From contig NZ_FQYI01000002.1 of assembly GCF_900141665.1 (NCBI RefSeq), positions 310,001 through 374,000 of the forward strand: a stretch of DNA of 64,000 nt, in the 5' to 3' direction. The DNA comes from Cruoricaptor ignavus (GTDB taxonomy: Bacteria > Bacteroidota > Bacteroidia > Flavobacteriales > Weeksellaceae). The notes under the pieces are model-generated. The model searched no databases, was not told where the DNA came from, and saw nothing but the letters and a program-made list of their open reading frames with translations. A program made the position numbers and the translations under genes. Positions 9,288 to 17,868 of this stretch are shown here, piece by piece (the stretch's first letter is position 1; each line of letters begins with the position of its first letter).

Positions 9288-10325
9288 TCAGCGGGCCGCC
9301 TCCAGCTCTAATTTTATTCTTAAAGGTGCGCCTTCCGCGGGGGGCTGCAGGAAGGTCGTTCTAAGGCTTCCCGCGCGCATGGAATCTTTCCTGGCTCTTT
9401 CAAGGAGCTTGCGGATGGGCGCGCTTCTTCCGGAAAATTTCCCCTCGTAGAAAATGGCATACACCCTCCCTTGCGCCACTTTCCGGTAGCTGAAATTATT
9501 ATCCGTGATATTCTGCTTTTTAGAAACCGGAATGCCGTAGTAGTAGGATACCTCCCGCTCCCTGTAGCTTTCCGGGTCGGTGATCATCACCGGGTAGCCA
9601 AACTCGTCATTCCCCTTCCGCAGATCACCGGTGACAAAGTTCTGAACCTTTCCGTGCGTAACGACCAGGTTTTTCTGAAGGGCGTCTCCGCGGTTTACGC
9701 TGGTCACATTTACGCCTACCAGCAGCTGGGCGCGGGCATCCTCAATCATCAGCGAGTCGTATTTTATAGTTTCCAGCTGCGCCTCCCTGTCCACCTTGTT
9801 GCCCAATATATTTTCAAGTTTCGCCACGCTGCTGCGGATGCCTTCTGCTATTTCATCTTCAGGGAAAAGGTTGGCTGCGCGGAACATCAGGGGTTTATGC
9901 GGGGTGTGTATCGTCCAGTGGATTTTGGTTGAATTTTCTGCCGCATTCTTAAAGCGCAGGTTTATCAGATAAGGGAATTTATCCCCACTTTTATATAGTT
10001 GATAGCTGATCATCGTATCCCGGCGAAGATTTCGGATAAAGATCTCTCCCCCCTCGCCGTTTCTTCCTTGCCAGCTCATAGAGGCATCCTTGCCGGCATA
10101 CGGGTAGTAGAATTCCAGGGATTGATTTTCCTTGCCGAAAAAGGCCTCATTCCATACGGCGAAGTTCTGCAGATTGCTGAACTGGGGGAAAACTTTTTCG
10201 GGGGCGTATCTCACATCGGAATCCACCTCAAAAGTCGTACTATCGTCCACGAAATAATACATTGACAGCGCGTAAAGACCGACAAGCAGGCCAGCGAGCA
10301 GCAGGAAAAAGCGAAACCAGCGCAT
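9288..10325 (-). CDS. SRPBCC/polyketide cyclase-like protein with C-terminal GyrI-like region
   Basis: 345 residues. An N-terminal membrane anchor (about 5-25) is followed by a region resembling START/SRPBCC lipid-binding folds (YAPEKVFPQFSNLQNFAVWNEAF, about 40-185). The C-terminal part (about 200-345) has features of the GyrI/effector-binding fold, ending in a strand pair like those that close that domain. Such proteins bind hydrophobic or small cationic ligands. No catalytic residue is evident and the ligand is unknown. It lies downstream of the glycogen operon on the same strand, but a terminator and its own -7 box separate them. The -7 box sits only 4 bases before the ATG. Confidence 0.65.
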   Translation of the reverse strand: MRWFRFFLLLAGLLVGLYALSMYYFVDDSTTFEVDSDVRYAPEKVFPQFSNLQNFAVWNEAFFGKENQSLEFYYPYAGKDASMSWQGRNGEGGEIFIRNLRRDTMISYQLYKSGDKFPYLINLRFKNAAENSTKIHWTIHTPHKPLMFRAANLFPEDEIAEGIRSSVAKLENILGNKVDREAQLETIKYDSLMIEDARAQLLVGVNVTSVNRGDALQKNLVVTHGKVQNFVTGDLRKGNDEFGYPVMITDPESYREREVSYYYGIPVSKKQNITDNNFSYRKVAQGRVYAIFYEGKFSGRSAPIRKLLERARKDSMRAGSLRTTFLQPPAEGAPLRIKLELEAAR

Positions 10326-10329
10326 GCGG

Positions 10330-10337
10330 CAAATTTA
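10330..10337 (-). promoter_or_regulatory. -7 box almost touching the start codon (possible leaderless mRNA)
   Basis: TAAATTTG on the minus strand (10337-10330) ends 4 bases before the ATG whose A is at 10325. A transcript from this box would begin at or very near the ATG. Confidence 0.45.
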
Positions 10338-10340
10338 CAT

Positions 10341-10369
10341 AAAAAAAGCGCAGGCCACCTGGGCCTGCG
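10341..10369 (-). terminator. Terminator of the glgB-glgA-glgC operon
   Basis: CGCAGGCC and GGCCTGCG pair perfectly over 8 bases (10369-10362 with 10356-10349) around a 5-base loop, followed on the minus strand by seven T residues. Confidence 0.9.
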
Positions 10370-10384
10370 GTTTGAATGTTGATT

Positions 10385-11656
10385 TTAACCGATATGCGTA
10401 CCGTCAGGAATTATTGCATTTTTCTTCACCACCACGATGCCGTCCTTTATAGAATGGGTTTCAAAATCACCATCCGCAAGGTGCCTGCCGCCAATGATGC
10501 GTACATTGTTGCCAATTCGGCAGTTTTTATCAAGAATTGCGCGCTCTATATAGCAGTATTTGCCAATGCCGATGTTATGGGTGCCCTGCATCTCATTTTC
10601 GGCAAGCTGCCGGGCGTCTTCATAAAAATCGGAGCCCATCATATAAGAGTTGATGACTGTGCTGCCCTTGTCGACGCGGGCGCGGTTTCCGATCACGGAA
10701 TTTTCGATCTTATCGGCAAGGATGATGCATCCGTCAGCGATTACTGCCTTGCTTACATACGAACCGTTGATCTTGGAAGGCGGCAGCATCCTCGAACGGG
10801 TGTAGATAGGATTGGTGGAGAACAGATTGAATTTCGGGAGCTCCGTGGTGAGATCCATATTCGCCTCAAAAAAGGATTCAATAGTACCGATATCCGTCCA
10901 GTAGCCATCATACTGAAAGCTTACCACATTATAGCCGTTTTCTATGGCGTTGGGGATCAGGTCTTTACCAAAATCATCGCCGGGATCTTCCGAAAATAGC
11001 CTTTTCAGCACATCTTTGCTGAAGACATAGATGCCCATAGAGGCAAGATATTCCCTGCCCTGCTGCTTCATCGCAAGTGGAACATCCGAGGACCAATCGC
11101 CGAGAATTTCAGCGGAAGGTTTTTCCGTAAATGAGGTGATGTGGCTTTCCTCATCAGATTTCAATATTCCGAAGCCAGTGGCGTCTTTAGCATTTACGGG
11201 TATGGTGGCGATGGAGATATCCGCATTGTTTTTCACATGGAAATCCACCATCTTGCAAAAATCCATCTGGTAAAGCTGGTCTCCGGAGAGGATCAGAATG
11301 TAATCATAGTCATATTTCTGCAGGTGCTTCATGCTCTGGCGCACGGCATCGGCAGTGCCTTGGTACCACTGGTCGCTCTCCATATTCTGCTCTGCGGCAA
11401 GGATGTCCACAAAGCCTTTGCTGAAAATATCAAAATGATAAGAATTTTTGATGTGCGAATTCAGCGAAGCGGAGTTGAACTGTGTGAGAACGAGTATCTG
11501 ATTGAAGCCGGAATTCAGGCAGTTGGAAATCGGGATGTCCACCAGTCTATATTTCCCTGCAATCGGTACTGCAGGCTTGGAGCGGGTAAAGGTAAGCGGC
11601 GAAAGGCGGGTGCCACGGCCGCCACCCAGCACAATTGATATAACTTTATAGCTCAT
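10385..11656 (-). CDS. glgC: Glucose-1-phosphate adenylyltransferase (ADP-glucose pyrophosphorylase)
   Basis: 423 residues. It makes ADP-glucose from glucose-1-phosphate and ATP, the committed step of bacterial glycogen synthesis. The N-terminus has the nucleotidyltransferase signature LGGGRGTRLSPLT followed by RSKPAVPIAGKYRLVDIPISNC. LSGDQLYQMD carries the metal-binding Asp, and a left-handed beta-helix forms the C-terminus. It is the last gene of glgB-glgA-glgC, 21 bases after glgA, and a strong terminator follows. Regulation by sugar phosphates is known in the family but effector sites were not checked. Confidence 0.97.
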   Translation of the reverse strand: MSYKVISIVLGGGRGTRLSPLTFTRSKPAVPIAGKYRLVDIPISNCLNSGFNQILVLTQFNSASLNSHIKNSYHFDIFSKGFVDILAAEQNMESDQWYQGTADAVRQSMKHLQKYDYDYILILSGDQLYQMDFCKMVDFHVKNNADISIATIPVNAKDATGFGILKSDEESHITSFTEKPSAEILGDWSSDVPLAMKQQGREYLASMGIYVFSKDVLKRLFSEDPGDDFGKDLIPNAIENGYNVVSFQYDGYWTDIGTIESFFEANMDLTTELPKFNLFSTNPIYTRSRMLPPSKINGSYVSKAVIADGCIILADKIENSVIGNRARVDKGSTVINSYMMGSDFYEDARQLAENEMQGTHNIGIGKYCYIERAILDKNCRIGNNVRIIGGRHLADGDFETHSIKDGIVVVKKNAIIPDGTHIG

Positions 11657-11677
11657 ATTCGTAAGATTTGGTTGTTA

Positions 11678-13084
11678 TTAATATTGGTATAAAGATAGGT
11701 AATTTTCCGCAGATTTATCCCAGGAAAAATCAAAATTCATATTCGTGCGGATCAGGCCGTCCATATAATCGTGATGGTAGTAAATTTCGCGCGCCCTGTG
11801 CAAAGCGTGCACCGCATCATCCACACCAGCATTAGTGAAATTGATGCCTGCACCGCCGGAAGTTACATCCTGCACCGTATCGCGTAAACCGCCGGTGTAA
11901 GATACCACCGGAATTGTGCCGTATCGCATTGCATACATTTGGTTCAGGCCGCAAGGCTCCACCCTGGAAGGCATCAGCAGGAAATCTGCCGAAGCGTAAA
12001 TGCGGTGCGACAGGAATTCCTTGTAGCCCAGGTCCACAGCGAAATTCACGAAAACGCCGTCCATCCATCTCAGGTGGTTTTCAATCTCCGTATTTCCGGA
12101 ACCCAGTATCATCACATTTACGCCGCCTTCCGTTTCGCGGATGATACGCTGCGCAATCTCTGGCAGAAGGTCGGCACCTTTTTCTCCGGCAAATCTTCCT
12201 ATGAAGGCAATTAGCGGTAAATCTTCACGAAGGTTATATTCCCGGCAAAGCGCCTGCTTGTTCAGCCTTTTGCCTTCCTTGAAATTTTCCTTGCTGAAAT
12301 TAAATTCCAAAAAGCCGTCGGTTTCAGTGTTCCAGACCTCCGTATCAATCCCGTTGATAATCCCGAAAGCCTTCTGAGATTCCTGCCATACCAAAGGCTC
12401 CAGGCTTTGGAAGTTGTGGTAAAGTTCCTGCATATAGCCGCCGGAAACCGCGTTGAAAGCGTTGCAGCACTTTATCATCGCAGCCAGCGGATTTATTTTC
12501 CCGTGCCAATCCAGCAGGCCCCATTTATACCCGTCAAACCACGGCATAAAGTTCGCCATTCTCCAATCCATCCAGCCCTGATACTCACCATTGTGAATTG
12601 TGCCGATGGTTTTCACGCCTTTCAGGAAGGAAAATTCTCCACAATATTCAATCATAAAAGGCACAAGGCCTGTGTGATAATCGTGGCAATGCAGAACATC
12701 CGGCCGAATCTGCATCGCGGAAAGCCAGTGCAATGCGCCGTGCTGAAACGCCAGAAACTGCTGCTGCTCATCCCAGTAGCCATACGGTTTCTCCCTGTCC
12801 AGAAGCCCGGGAATTTTCACAAGATAAAGGTCGAAGCCTAAGGTGCGGTGCCTTTCCCTGAAAACCTGCACCTGATACATATTGTGGCTCTGATGGATGA
12901 AGCCATCGAACACCACATCAAACTCATTTTCCCAAACGAAAGGTCTGTTGTACCACGGCATCACCACGCTGGCTTCCACGCCATCCTTCTTGTTCTGATA
13001 TTTCGGCAGAGCGCCCACCACATCGGCTAAGCCGCCCACTTTCGCTACGGGATAGCATTCCATCGAAAGGTGAAAAATTCTCAT
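11678..13084 (-). CDS. glgA: Glycogen synthase (ADP-glucose type)
   Basis: 468 residues, GT5 family, GT-B fold. It transfers glucose from ADP-glucose to the growing alpha-1,4-glucan. The N-terminus has the KVGGLADVVG ADP-glucose-binding loop with Lys15. The C-terminal Rossmann domain has FIGRFAGEKGADLL and the EX7E-type active-site motif in MPSRVEPCGLNQMYAMRYG. It begins 4 bases after glgB and precedes glgC by 21 bases, so the three genes form one operon. Confidence 0.97.
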   Translation of the reverse strand: MRIFHLSMECYPVAKVGGLADVVGALPKYQNKKDGVEASVVMPWYNRPFVWENEFDVVFDGFIHQSHNMYQVQVFRERHRTLGFDLYLVKIPGLLDREKPYGYWDEQQQFLAFQHGALHWLSAMQIRPDVLHCHDYHTGLVPFMIEYCGEFSFLKGVKTIGTIHNGEYQGWMDWRMANFMPWFDGYKWGLLDWHGKINPLAAMIKCCNAFNAVSGGYMQELYHNFQSLEPLVWQESQKAFGIINGIDTEVWNTETDGFLEFNFSKENFKEGKRLNKQALCREYNLREDLPLIAFIGRFAGEKGADLLPEIAQRIIRETEGGVNVMILGSGNTEIENHLRWMDGVFVNFAVDLGYKEFLSHRIYASADFLLMPSRVEPCGLNQMYAMRYGTIPVVSYTGGLRDTVQDVTSGGAGINFTNAGVDDAVHALHRAREIYYHHDYMDGLIRTNMNFDFSWDKSAENYLSLYQY

Positions 13085-13088
13085 CGCT

Positions 13089-15062
13089 TTATTTTGTGTT
13101 TTTTGGTTTAATTATATTTTTCAGTTGGCGTAATCTTTTTTGTTTAAATTTTTCCAAACTAAAAACCTGCTTCAAAATCAGCCCTGATAAAGGCGGCAAA
13201 GTCATCAGCAGAGATTTTTTTCGGCGCATCCATTCTTCTTGTTTAATTTCTTTAATCTCAGCCTTTACGCCGCTTCCCGAAAATTCCACATCGTCGCTGT
13301 TCAGAATCACCTTCCATTTCCTCAGCCTCTCGATCCCGATTTTGTAATCGAAAGTTCTCGGCGTTAAATTCAGTACCACCATCATTTCATCGGATTTCCG
13401 CCTGCCTTTCCTCAGGTAGATGTAGATTGAATTCGCTGCATCATCCGCCTCCACCCATTCGAATCCGAAATGGTTAAACTGGTTTTCATACAGCGCCTTT
13501 TCTTCTGAATACAGGTGGTTCAGCCTCTTTACAAATTGCTGCAAGTGCCTGTGTATCGGGTATTGCAGAAGGTGCCAATCCAGGCTGCTTGCAAATTTCC
13601 ACTCCGAAGTCTGCGCAAATTCATCGCCCATAAACAGTAGCTTTGCGCCGGGCATTGTGTACATATATACGAAGAGCGCCCTCAGGTTGGCGAATTTCTG
13701 CCATTCATCGCCCGGCATTTTGTATATCAGGCTTGCCTTGCCGTGCACCACCTCATCGTGGCTCAGCGGCATCATATAGTTTTCGTTGTACACATACATC
13801 GTGGGGAAGGTCAGCTTGTGATGGTGGTCCTTTCGGAAAAGCGGGTCCAGCTTGAAGTATTTCAGCGTGTCGTGCATCCAGCCCATCATCCATTTCATCC
13901 CGAAACCTACGCCTCCATCGTGCACAGGTTTTGTTAATTTCGGGAAATCCGAACTTTCTTCCGCAATCGTCATCGTATCGGGAAAATCTTTGTAAACCGC
14001 CGTGTTGAATTCCTGCAGGAAGCGTTCGGCTTCCAGATTGACATTCCCGCCAAAAATGTTCGGTTCCCACTCACCATCGTTCCTTGCGTAGTCCAGGTAC
14101 AGCATTGATGTTACTGCATCCACCCTTAGTCCGTCAGCGTGGTAGCGTTCCAGCCAGAAAAGCGCGTTGGAAATCAGGAAGGATTTTACTTCATTCCTGC
14201 CGTAATCAAAGATGTGGGAATTCCATTCCGGATGGAAACCGCGCCGCTTATCCGGATGCTCGTAAAGGTATGAGCCATCGAAGAAGTGCAGCCCATTGGC
14301 ATCGCCCGGAAAGTGCGACGGCACCCAATCCAGTATCACGCCGATTTCGTTTTTGTGGAATTCATCAATCAAGAACATCAAATCCTGCGGGGAACCAAAG
14401 CGCGAATTGGCGGCGAAAAAACCGGTAATCTGGTAGCCCCAGCTTGGTTCGTACGGGTGCTCCATCACTGGCATCAGCTCGATGTGCGTAAAACCCATTT
14501 TCTTCACATACGGCACAAGCCTTTCGGCGATTTCCCGATAACTGAAAAACCGCTCAGGGTCGTCCGTTCCGCGCATCCACGAACCGAGGTGCACTTCGTA
14601 AACGGAAATAGGTGCGCTGAGAGAATTTCGGTGATGACGGTTTTTCATCCACTCATCATCATCCCAGTCAAAATAAGTTGTAGAAATGAGCGAGGCCGCC
14701 TGAATGCCCTGCTCAAAACTCACGGCATATGGGTCACTCTTTTCCAGCAGCACGCCGTTCTGCGCACGCACAGCGTATTTGTACTTTTCGCCCCAGGAAA
14801 GATTTGGGATGAAGCCCTCCCAGATTCCGGAACTGTCCCACCGCGGAGAAAGCTTGTGCATCTCAGAATGCCACCCGTTGAAATCTCCAATCACGGAAAC
14901 TTCCTTTGCATTGGGCGCCCAAACTGCGAAGTATGTGCCTTTCTGCCCATCGATTTCGGCATCGTGAGAACCAAATTTGTCGTAAAGCTTGTAATGCCTG
15001 CCCTGCCGGAAAAGGAATACATCCAGCTCAGTAAATCGCGTGAGAGGCAGAACGGTAGGCAT
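13089..15062 (-). CDS. glgB: 1,4-alpha-glucan branching enzyme
   Basis: 657 residues. It introduces alpha-1,6 branches into glycogen. An N-terminal CBM48 region (GTYFAVWAPNAKEVSVIGDFNGW) precedes the GH13 barrel. Catalytic residues are Asp315 in GLRVDAV, Glu368 in TIAEES and Asp436 in LSHDEV. The C-terminus has a lysine-rich tail of about 27 residues after the beta domain (ending IKPKNTK). First gene of the glgBAC operon. No TAnnTTTG box was found in the 271 bases upstream. Confidence 0.97.
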   Translation of the reverse strand: MPTVLPLTRFTELDVFLFRQGRHYKLYDKFGSHDAEIDGQKGTYFAVWAPNAKEVSVIGDFNGWHSEMHKLSPRWDSSGIWEGFIPNLSWGEKYKYAVRAQNGVLLEKSDPYAVSFEQGIQAASLISTTYFDWDDDEWMKNRHHRNSLSAPISVYEVHLGSWMRGTDDPERFFSYREIAERLVPYVKKMGFTHIELMPVMEHPYEPSWGYQITGFFAANSRFGSPQDLMFLIDEFHKNEIGVILDWVPSHFPGDANGLHFFDGSYLYEHPDKRRGFHPEWNSHIFDYGRNEVKSFLISNALFWLERYHADGLRVDAVTSMLYLDYARNDGEWEPNIFGGNVNLEAERFLQEFNTAVYKDFPDTMTIAEESSDFPKLTKPVHDGGVGFGMKWMMGWMHDTLKYFKLDPLFRKDHHHKLTFPTMYVYNENYMMPLSHDEVVHGKASLIYKMPGDEWQKFANLRALFVYMYTMPGAKLLFMGDEFAQTSEWKFASSLDWHLLQYPIHRHLQQFVKRLNHLYSEEKALYENQFNHFGFEWVEADDAANSIYIYLRKGRRKSDEMMVVLNLTPRTFDYKIGIERLRKWKVILNSDDVEFSGSGVKAEIKEIKQEEWMRRKKSLLMTLPPLSGLILKQVFSLEKFKQKRLRQLKNIIKPKNTK

Positions 15063-15333
15063 AGCGGAATTTTGGATAAAATTAAGAAATATTGTGCTTT
15101 GATGGGCAATGCGGCGCGTTGTTTTTTTGTGAAATTTTTAATTGCAAAAATTTAATTAAACCCAGAGACACGGAAGTTTATTTCTAAAATAGTAAAAAAA
15201 ACACTGCGACACAGAGTTGTCTTTCTTAATGTCACCGTTTTAAAATTAATTTTTACTTCCAACTTTTAGCTAAAAAAACTGTGTCACGGTTTCATAGCCG
15301 TGACACAAATCAAATAAACTTTCAACTAAAACT
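15063..15333. other. Intergenic stretch between glgB and the flavin dehydrogenase gene
   Basis: No open frame or RNA was recognised. It is A/T-rich and contains the dehydrogenase terminator (15271-15306). Fragments such as GACACGGAAG and GACACAGAG look like pieces of degraded intergenic repeats. The glgB promoter must lie here but no consensus box is visible. Confidence 0.4.
15271..15306 (-). terminator. Terminator of the flavin dehydrogenase gene
   Basis: On the minus strand GTGTCACGG pairs perfectly with CCGTGACAC (15306-15298 with 15289-15281) over a loop of 8, followed by AGTTTTTTTA. A canonical Rho-independent terminator. Confidence 0.9.
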
Positions 15334-16977
15334 TTAGTTCTGCTTTGCGGCGTGCTCTGCGGCGATATAACCGAATATCATAGAAGGGCCAATCGTTGCA
15401 CCGGCACCTGCATAATCGTATCCCATCACACTTGCCATCGTGTTTCCGGTAGCGTAAAAGCCAGGGATTACCTCGCCGTTTTCCTTAATGACTTGCGCAA
15501 ATTCATTGGTATCCAAGCCACCCTTCGTACCAAGGTCACCGATCACCACTTTCACCGCGTAGAAAGGCGCCTTGCTGATTTCATCCATCACAGGATTCTG
15601 CAAGGTAGGGTCACCATAATAGCGATCATAAGCGCTTTCACCCTTGCCAAACTTCGTATCTTTTCCGGTTTCAGCATCGCGGTTATAATCCTGTACCTCT
15701 TGTACGAAACCATCTCTATCGATGCCGATTTTTTCCGCAAGTTCAGCCAGCGTATCAGCTTTCGTCACCAGTCCGGTTTTGTACCAGTCTTCAGAGAATG
15801 GCAGCAGCGGTGGTTTTGCGCCGTACATATAGCGGTTCACAGCGGTTTGGTCGAGGATTTGGTAAACCACTTCGTTTCCGGATTCAATCTGATCGTGAAC
15901 GAAATTCACATACGGTGAAGCTTCGTTCGTGAAACGCTTACCATCTTTACCAACGATGATGCTTCGCGGAATTGCCCTTTCGGAAACCAGCGTGAACAGC
16001 GTTCCGTTCGGCAGCTGAATGGCAGGCATCCACCACGCATCATCCATAAAGCCGAGCTTTGCGCCGAGTTCCTGCCCCATCTGAATACCGTCACCCGTGT
16101 TATGTTTTGAACCAAGGCTAAGGTCTCGCTGCGCTTCTTCCGGGAAATTTTCGCGGCGCATTTTCCTGTTGTGGTCAAAACCGCCCGTTGCGAAAAGTAC
16201 GCCGTTTTTGGCCAGCACTTTTACCTCTTCTCCGTCTTTTTCCACGATGGCGCCTACCACTCTGTCATTTTCCACTACAAGTTCCTTCACAGGAGAATTT
16301 AGCCATAGCGGTATATTCCTTTCATTCAGCGCCAGTTTCAGCCGCCCGATTACTGAGTAGCCCAGTGCCCTCATATCCTTTTTGGTTACGGCATCGGCTA
16401 TCGTTCTGCCCATCGCCTTAAAACTTGTCTGCAGGCCTTTTCTCGTGCGCAGCGCCATCGTCATATTTTTGAATTCCAGCGCGGTAAGGTAGATTCCGCC
16501 AGGCATCGTGATGTCCGATGGCTGCACCAGATATTTATCTTCGCCAAGTTCGTTAAAATCCAGCGGCTCGGCTTCTATGGAGCGGCCTTCAGGGCGACCG
16601 CCTGGAAATTCCGGGTGGTAATCGCTATAGCCTTCGGAATAAATCCAGCGGAGGTGCGTGGAGGCCTTCCGGAAAAAATCGAACATTTCTGGGCCTTTCT
16701 GCACATAGGCACGGATTTTCGGCTCCGCCACCTTTCCTTCCGTCACTTCCTTCATATAGGTTACCACGCTTTCCGGCTCGTCGTATATGCCGTGCTCCCT
16801 TAGCACATAGTTGTTCGGCGCCCAAATTCCGCCACCGCTCATCGCCGTAGAACCGCCGTAGTGCGGCGCCTTTTCCACGATAAGCACATCCAGCCCAAGG
16901 CTGTGCGCTTTCAGTGCGGCCGTCATTCCGCCGCCACCAGATCCTGCTACCAGGAAATCCACATTGTGTGTTTTCAT
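15334..16977 (-). CDS. FAD-dependent dehydrogenase (3-oxosteroid 1-dehydrogenase/fumarate reductase-like)
   Basis: 547 residues from MKTHNVDF at 16977; an in-frame ATG at 17016 would add 13 atypical residues and is not preferred. The N-terminal dinucleotide-binding loop is VAGSGGGGMTAALKA, followed by IVEKAPHYGGSTAMSGGGIWAPNN, which is typical of the KstD/fumarate-reductase flavoprotein superfamily. The end has DTNEFAQVI...GFYATGNTMASVMGYDYAGAGATIGPSMIFG, which closes the FAD site. Steroid dehydrogenation is what many annotated relatives do, but the natural substrate here is unknown. It is a single-gene unit with its own terminator. Confidence 0.85.
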   Translation of the reverse strand: MKTHNVDFLVAGSGGGGMTAALKAHSLGLDVLIVEKAPHYGGSTAMSGGGIWAPNNYVLREHGIYDEPESVVTYMKEVTEGKVAEPKIRAYVQKGPEMFDFFRKASTHLRWIYSEGYSDYHPEFPGGRPEGRSIEAEPLDFNELGEDKYLVQPSDITMPGGIYLTALEFKNMTMALRTRKGLQTSFKAMGRTIADAVTKKDMRALGYSVIGRLKLALNERNIPLWLNSPVKELVVENDRVVGAIVEKDGEEVKVLAKNGVLFATGGFDHNRKMRRENFPEEAQRDLSLGSKHNTGDGIQMGQELGAKLGFMDDAWWMPAIQLPNGTLFTLVSERAIPRSIIVGKDGKRFTNEASPYVNFVHDQIESGNEVVYQILDQTAVNRYMYGAKPPLLPFSEDWYKTGLVTKADTLAELAEKIGIDRDGFVQEVQDYNRDAETGKDTKFGKGESAYDRYYGDPTLQNPVMDEISKAPFYAVKVVIGDLGTKGGLDTNEFAQVIKENGEVIPGFYATGNTMASVMGYDYAGAGATIGPSMIFGYIAAEHAAKQN

Positions 16978-17052
16978 ATTAAAATATTTGCCCAATGGAA
17001 TGCAAAGACTGCGCAAAACTTCCTTAAGGAAATCTGAAAAATTTCATAAAAA

Positions 17053-17098
17053 AGGGTTAAGAAGATGAGCTGAGGTTAAGGTTTAGATTGAGGTTAAA
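17053..17098. repeat. Degenerate GGTTAA/GGTTTA hexamer repeat, non-coding
   Basis: The stretch holds GGTTAAG, GAGGTTAAGGTTTAG and GAGGTTAAA units separated by short spacers. The same word family recurs inside the coding end of the ATP-grasp gene at 23481-23514. It lies upstream of the flavin gene with no reading frame. Confidence 0.5.
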
Positions 17099-17229
17099 AA
17101 ACAGAAATTTCACGCAATAGCGCAAAAACTTTTTGTTTAAATCCGCAAAGTTTGACTTTATTAAAGTTTGAAATTTTTGACAAAAGTTTAAAGAACGCTT
17201 GGAGAGGTTCAGCATTATAGATTGATAAA

Positions 17230-17466
17230 TTAATGATTTTCAATCATTTTCGAATAGAGAAATTCCGGAGAAAAATCGGCGCCGTTTTCCCATTCCAAAG
17301 TCCAAGAGTTCAGGCGGAAGTTTTTAAATTCACCAGGATTTTTCAAAGGGAGGAAAATCTTCTCGTCCAAAAGATTTTCAAAATCCACGATTCCGCTTTT
17401 GCCATCCGAAAAAGTGAGGTTGATTTTAAAATCATTTCGGTAATCGGCTGCTGTAATCCAAAGCAT
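17230..17466 (-). CDS. DUF2442 family protein
   Basis: 78 residues. The pattern DGKSGIVDFENLLDE...FKNFRLNSWTLEWENGADFSPEFLY is the compact DUF2442 fold, a small protein family of unknown function that often sits beside DUF4160. It begins 6 bases after the DUF4160 gene and belongs to the same transcript. Some authors suspect toxin-antitoxin-like behaviour for such pairs; nothing in this sequence proves it. Confidence 0.85.
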   Translation of the reverse strand: MLWITAADYRNDFKINLTFSDGKSGIVDFENLLDEKIFLPLKNPGEFKNFRLNSWTLEWENGADFSPEFLYSKMIENH

Positions 17467-17472
17467 TTCTCA

Positions 17473-17730
17473 TTAATTTAAGGGTTCAATCGAGTTCGGC
17501 AGCTGGCCATTCTGTGCAAGTTCCCAATTTTGCAGTAGTTCATCTTTATGAATTTCGAGCCATTCGAAAACCATTTTCAAAGCTCTTGCAGGCATTTTCC
17601 CTTCCACCAAACCTGTTTCTATGGAAACTATTGCACGGTACTCACCATAAGATACGTGGAAATGCGGCGGATTGTGGTCCTTAAAAAACATCTGAATGAT
17701 AATTCCGTAAAATCGGGAGATTTCGGGCAT
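17473..17730 (-). CDS. DUF4160 family protein
   Basis: 85 residues. MPEISRFYGIIIQMFFKDHNPPHFHVSYGEYRAIVSIETG is the diagnostic DUF4160 pattern with the HNPPHFH segment. Function is not established. The promoter -7 box TAACTTTG is 13 bases upstream, and DUF2442 follows after 6 bases, making a two-gene unit. Confidence 0.9.
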   Translation of the reverse strand: MPEISRFYGIIIQMFFKDHNPPHFHVSYGEYRAIVSIETGLVEGKMPARALKMVFEWLEIHKDELLQNWELAQNGQLPNSIEPLN

Positions 17731-17743
17731 AAAATTTTGTTTT

Positions 17744-17751
17744 CAAAGTTA
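17744..17751 (-). promoter_or_regulatory. Promoter -7 box of the DUF4160-DUF2442 unit
   Basis: TAACTTTG on the minus strand (17751-17744), an exact TAnnTTTG match, lies 13 bases before the DUF4160 ATG. Confidence 0.6.
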
Positions 17752-17812
17752 GGGAAAACTTTAAAACTCTTGCGCGCTTGAAGAGTTTCAGCGTGGCAGG
17801 AATCTGCATTTT

Positions 17813-17860
17813 TTACTTTTGCCTTTTTACTTGGCTCTTGTTACTTTTGCCTTTTTACTT
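17813..17860 (+). repeat. Perfect 20-base direct repeat, period 28
   Basis: TTACTTTTGCCTTTTTACTT occurs at 17813-17832 and again at 17841-17860, separated by GGCTCTTG. Each copy carries a TACTTTTG promoter-type box. A third TACTTTTG is formed at 17856-17863 by the end of the second copy. Confidence 0.9.
17818..17849 (+). promoter_or_regulatory. Promoter formed by the direct repeat (TTTG-N20-TACTTTTG)
   Basis: The TTTG of the first repeat copy (17818-17821) and the TACTTTTG of the second copy (17842-17849) are 20 bases apart, the same arrangement as at 3597-3628. The ATG of the esterase gene follows 19 bases later at 17869. Confidence 0.55.
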
Positions 17861-17868
17861 TTGCTTTT

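Noticed and set aside
17053..17098. CRISPR array or leader
   Set aside because: Units are short, degenerate hexamers without spacers and no cas genes are present.
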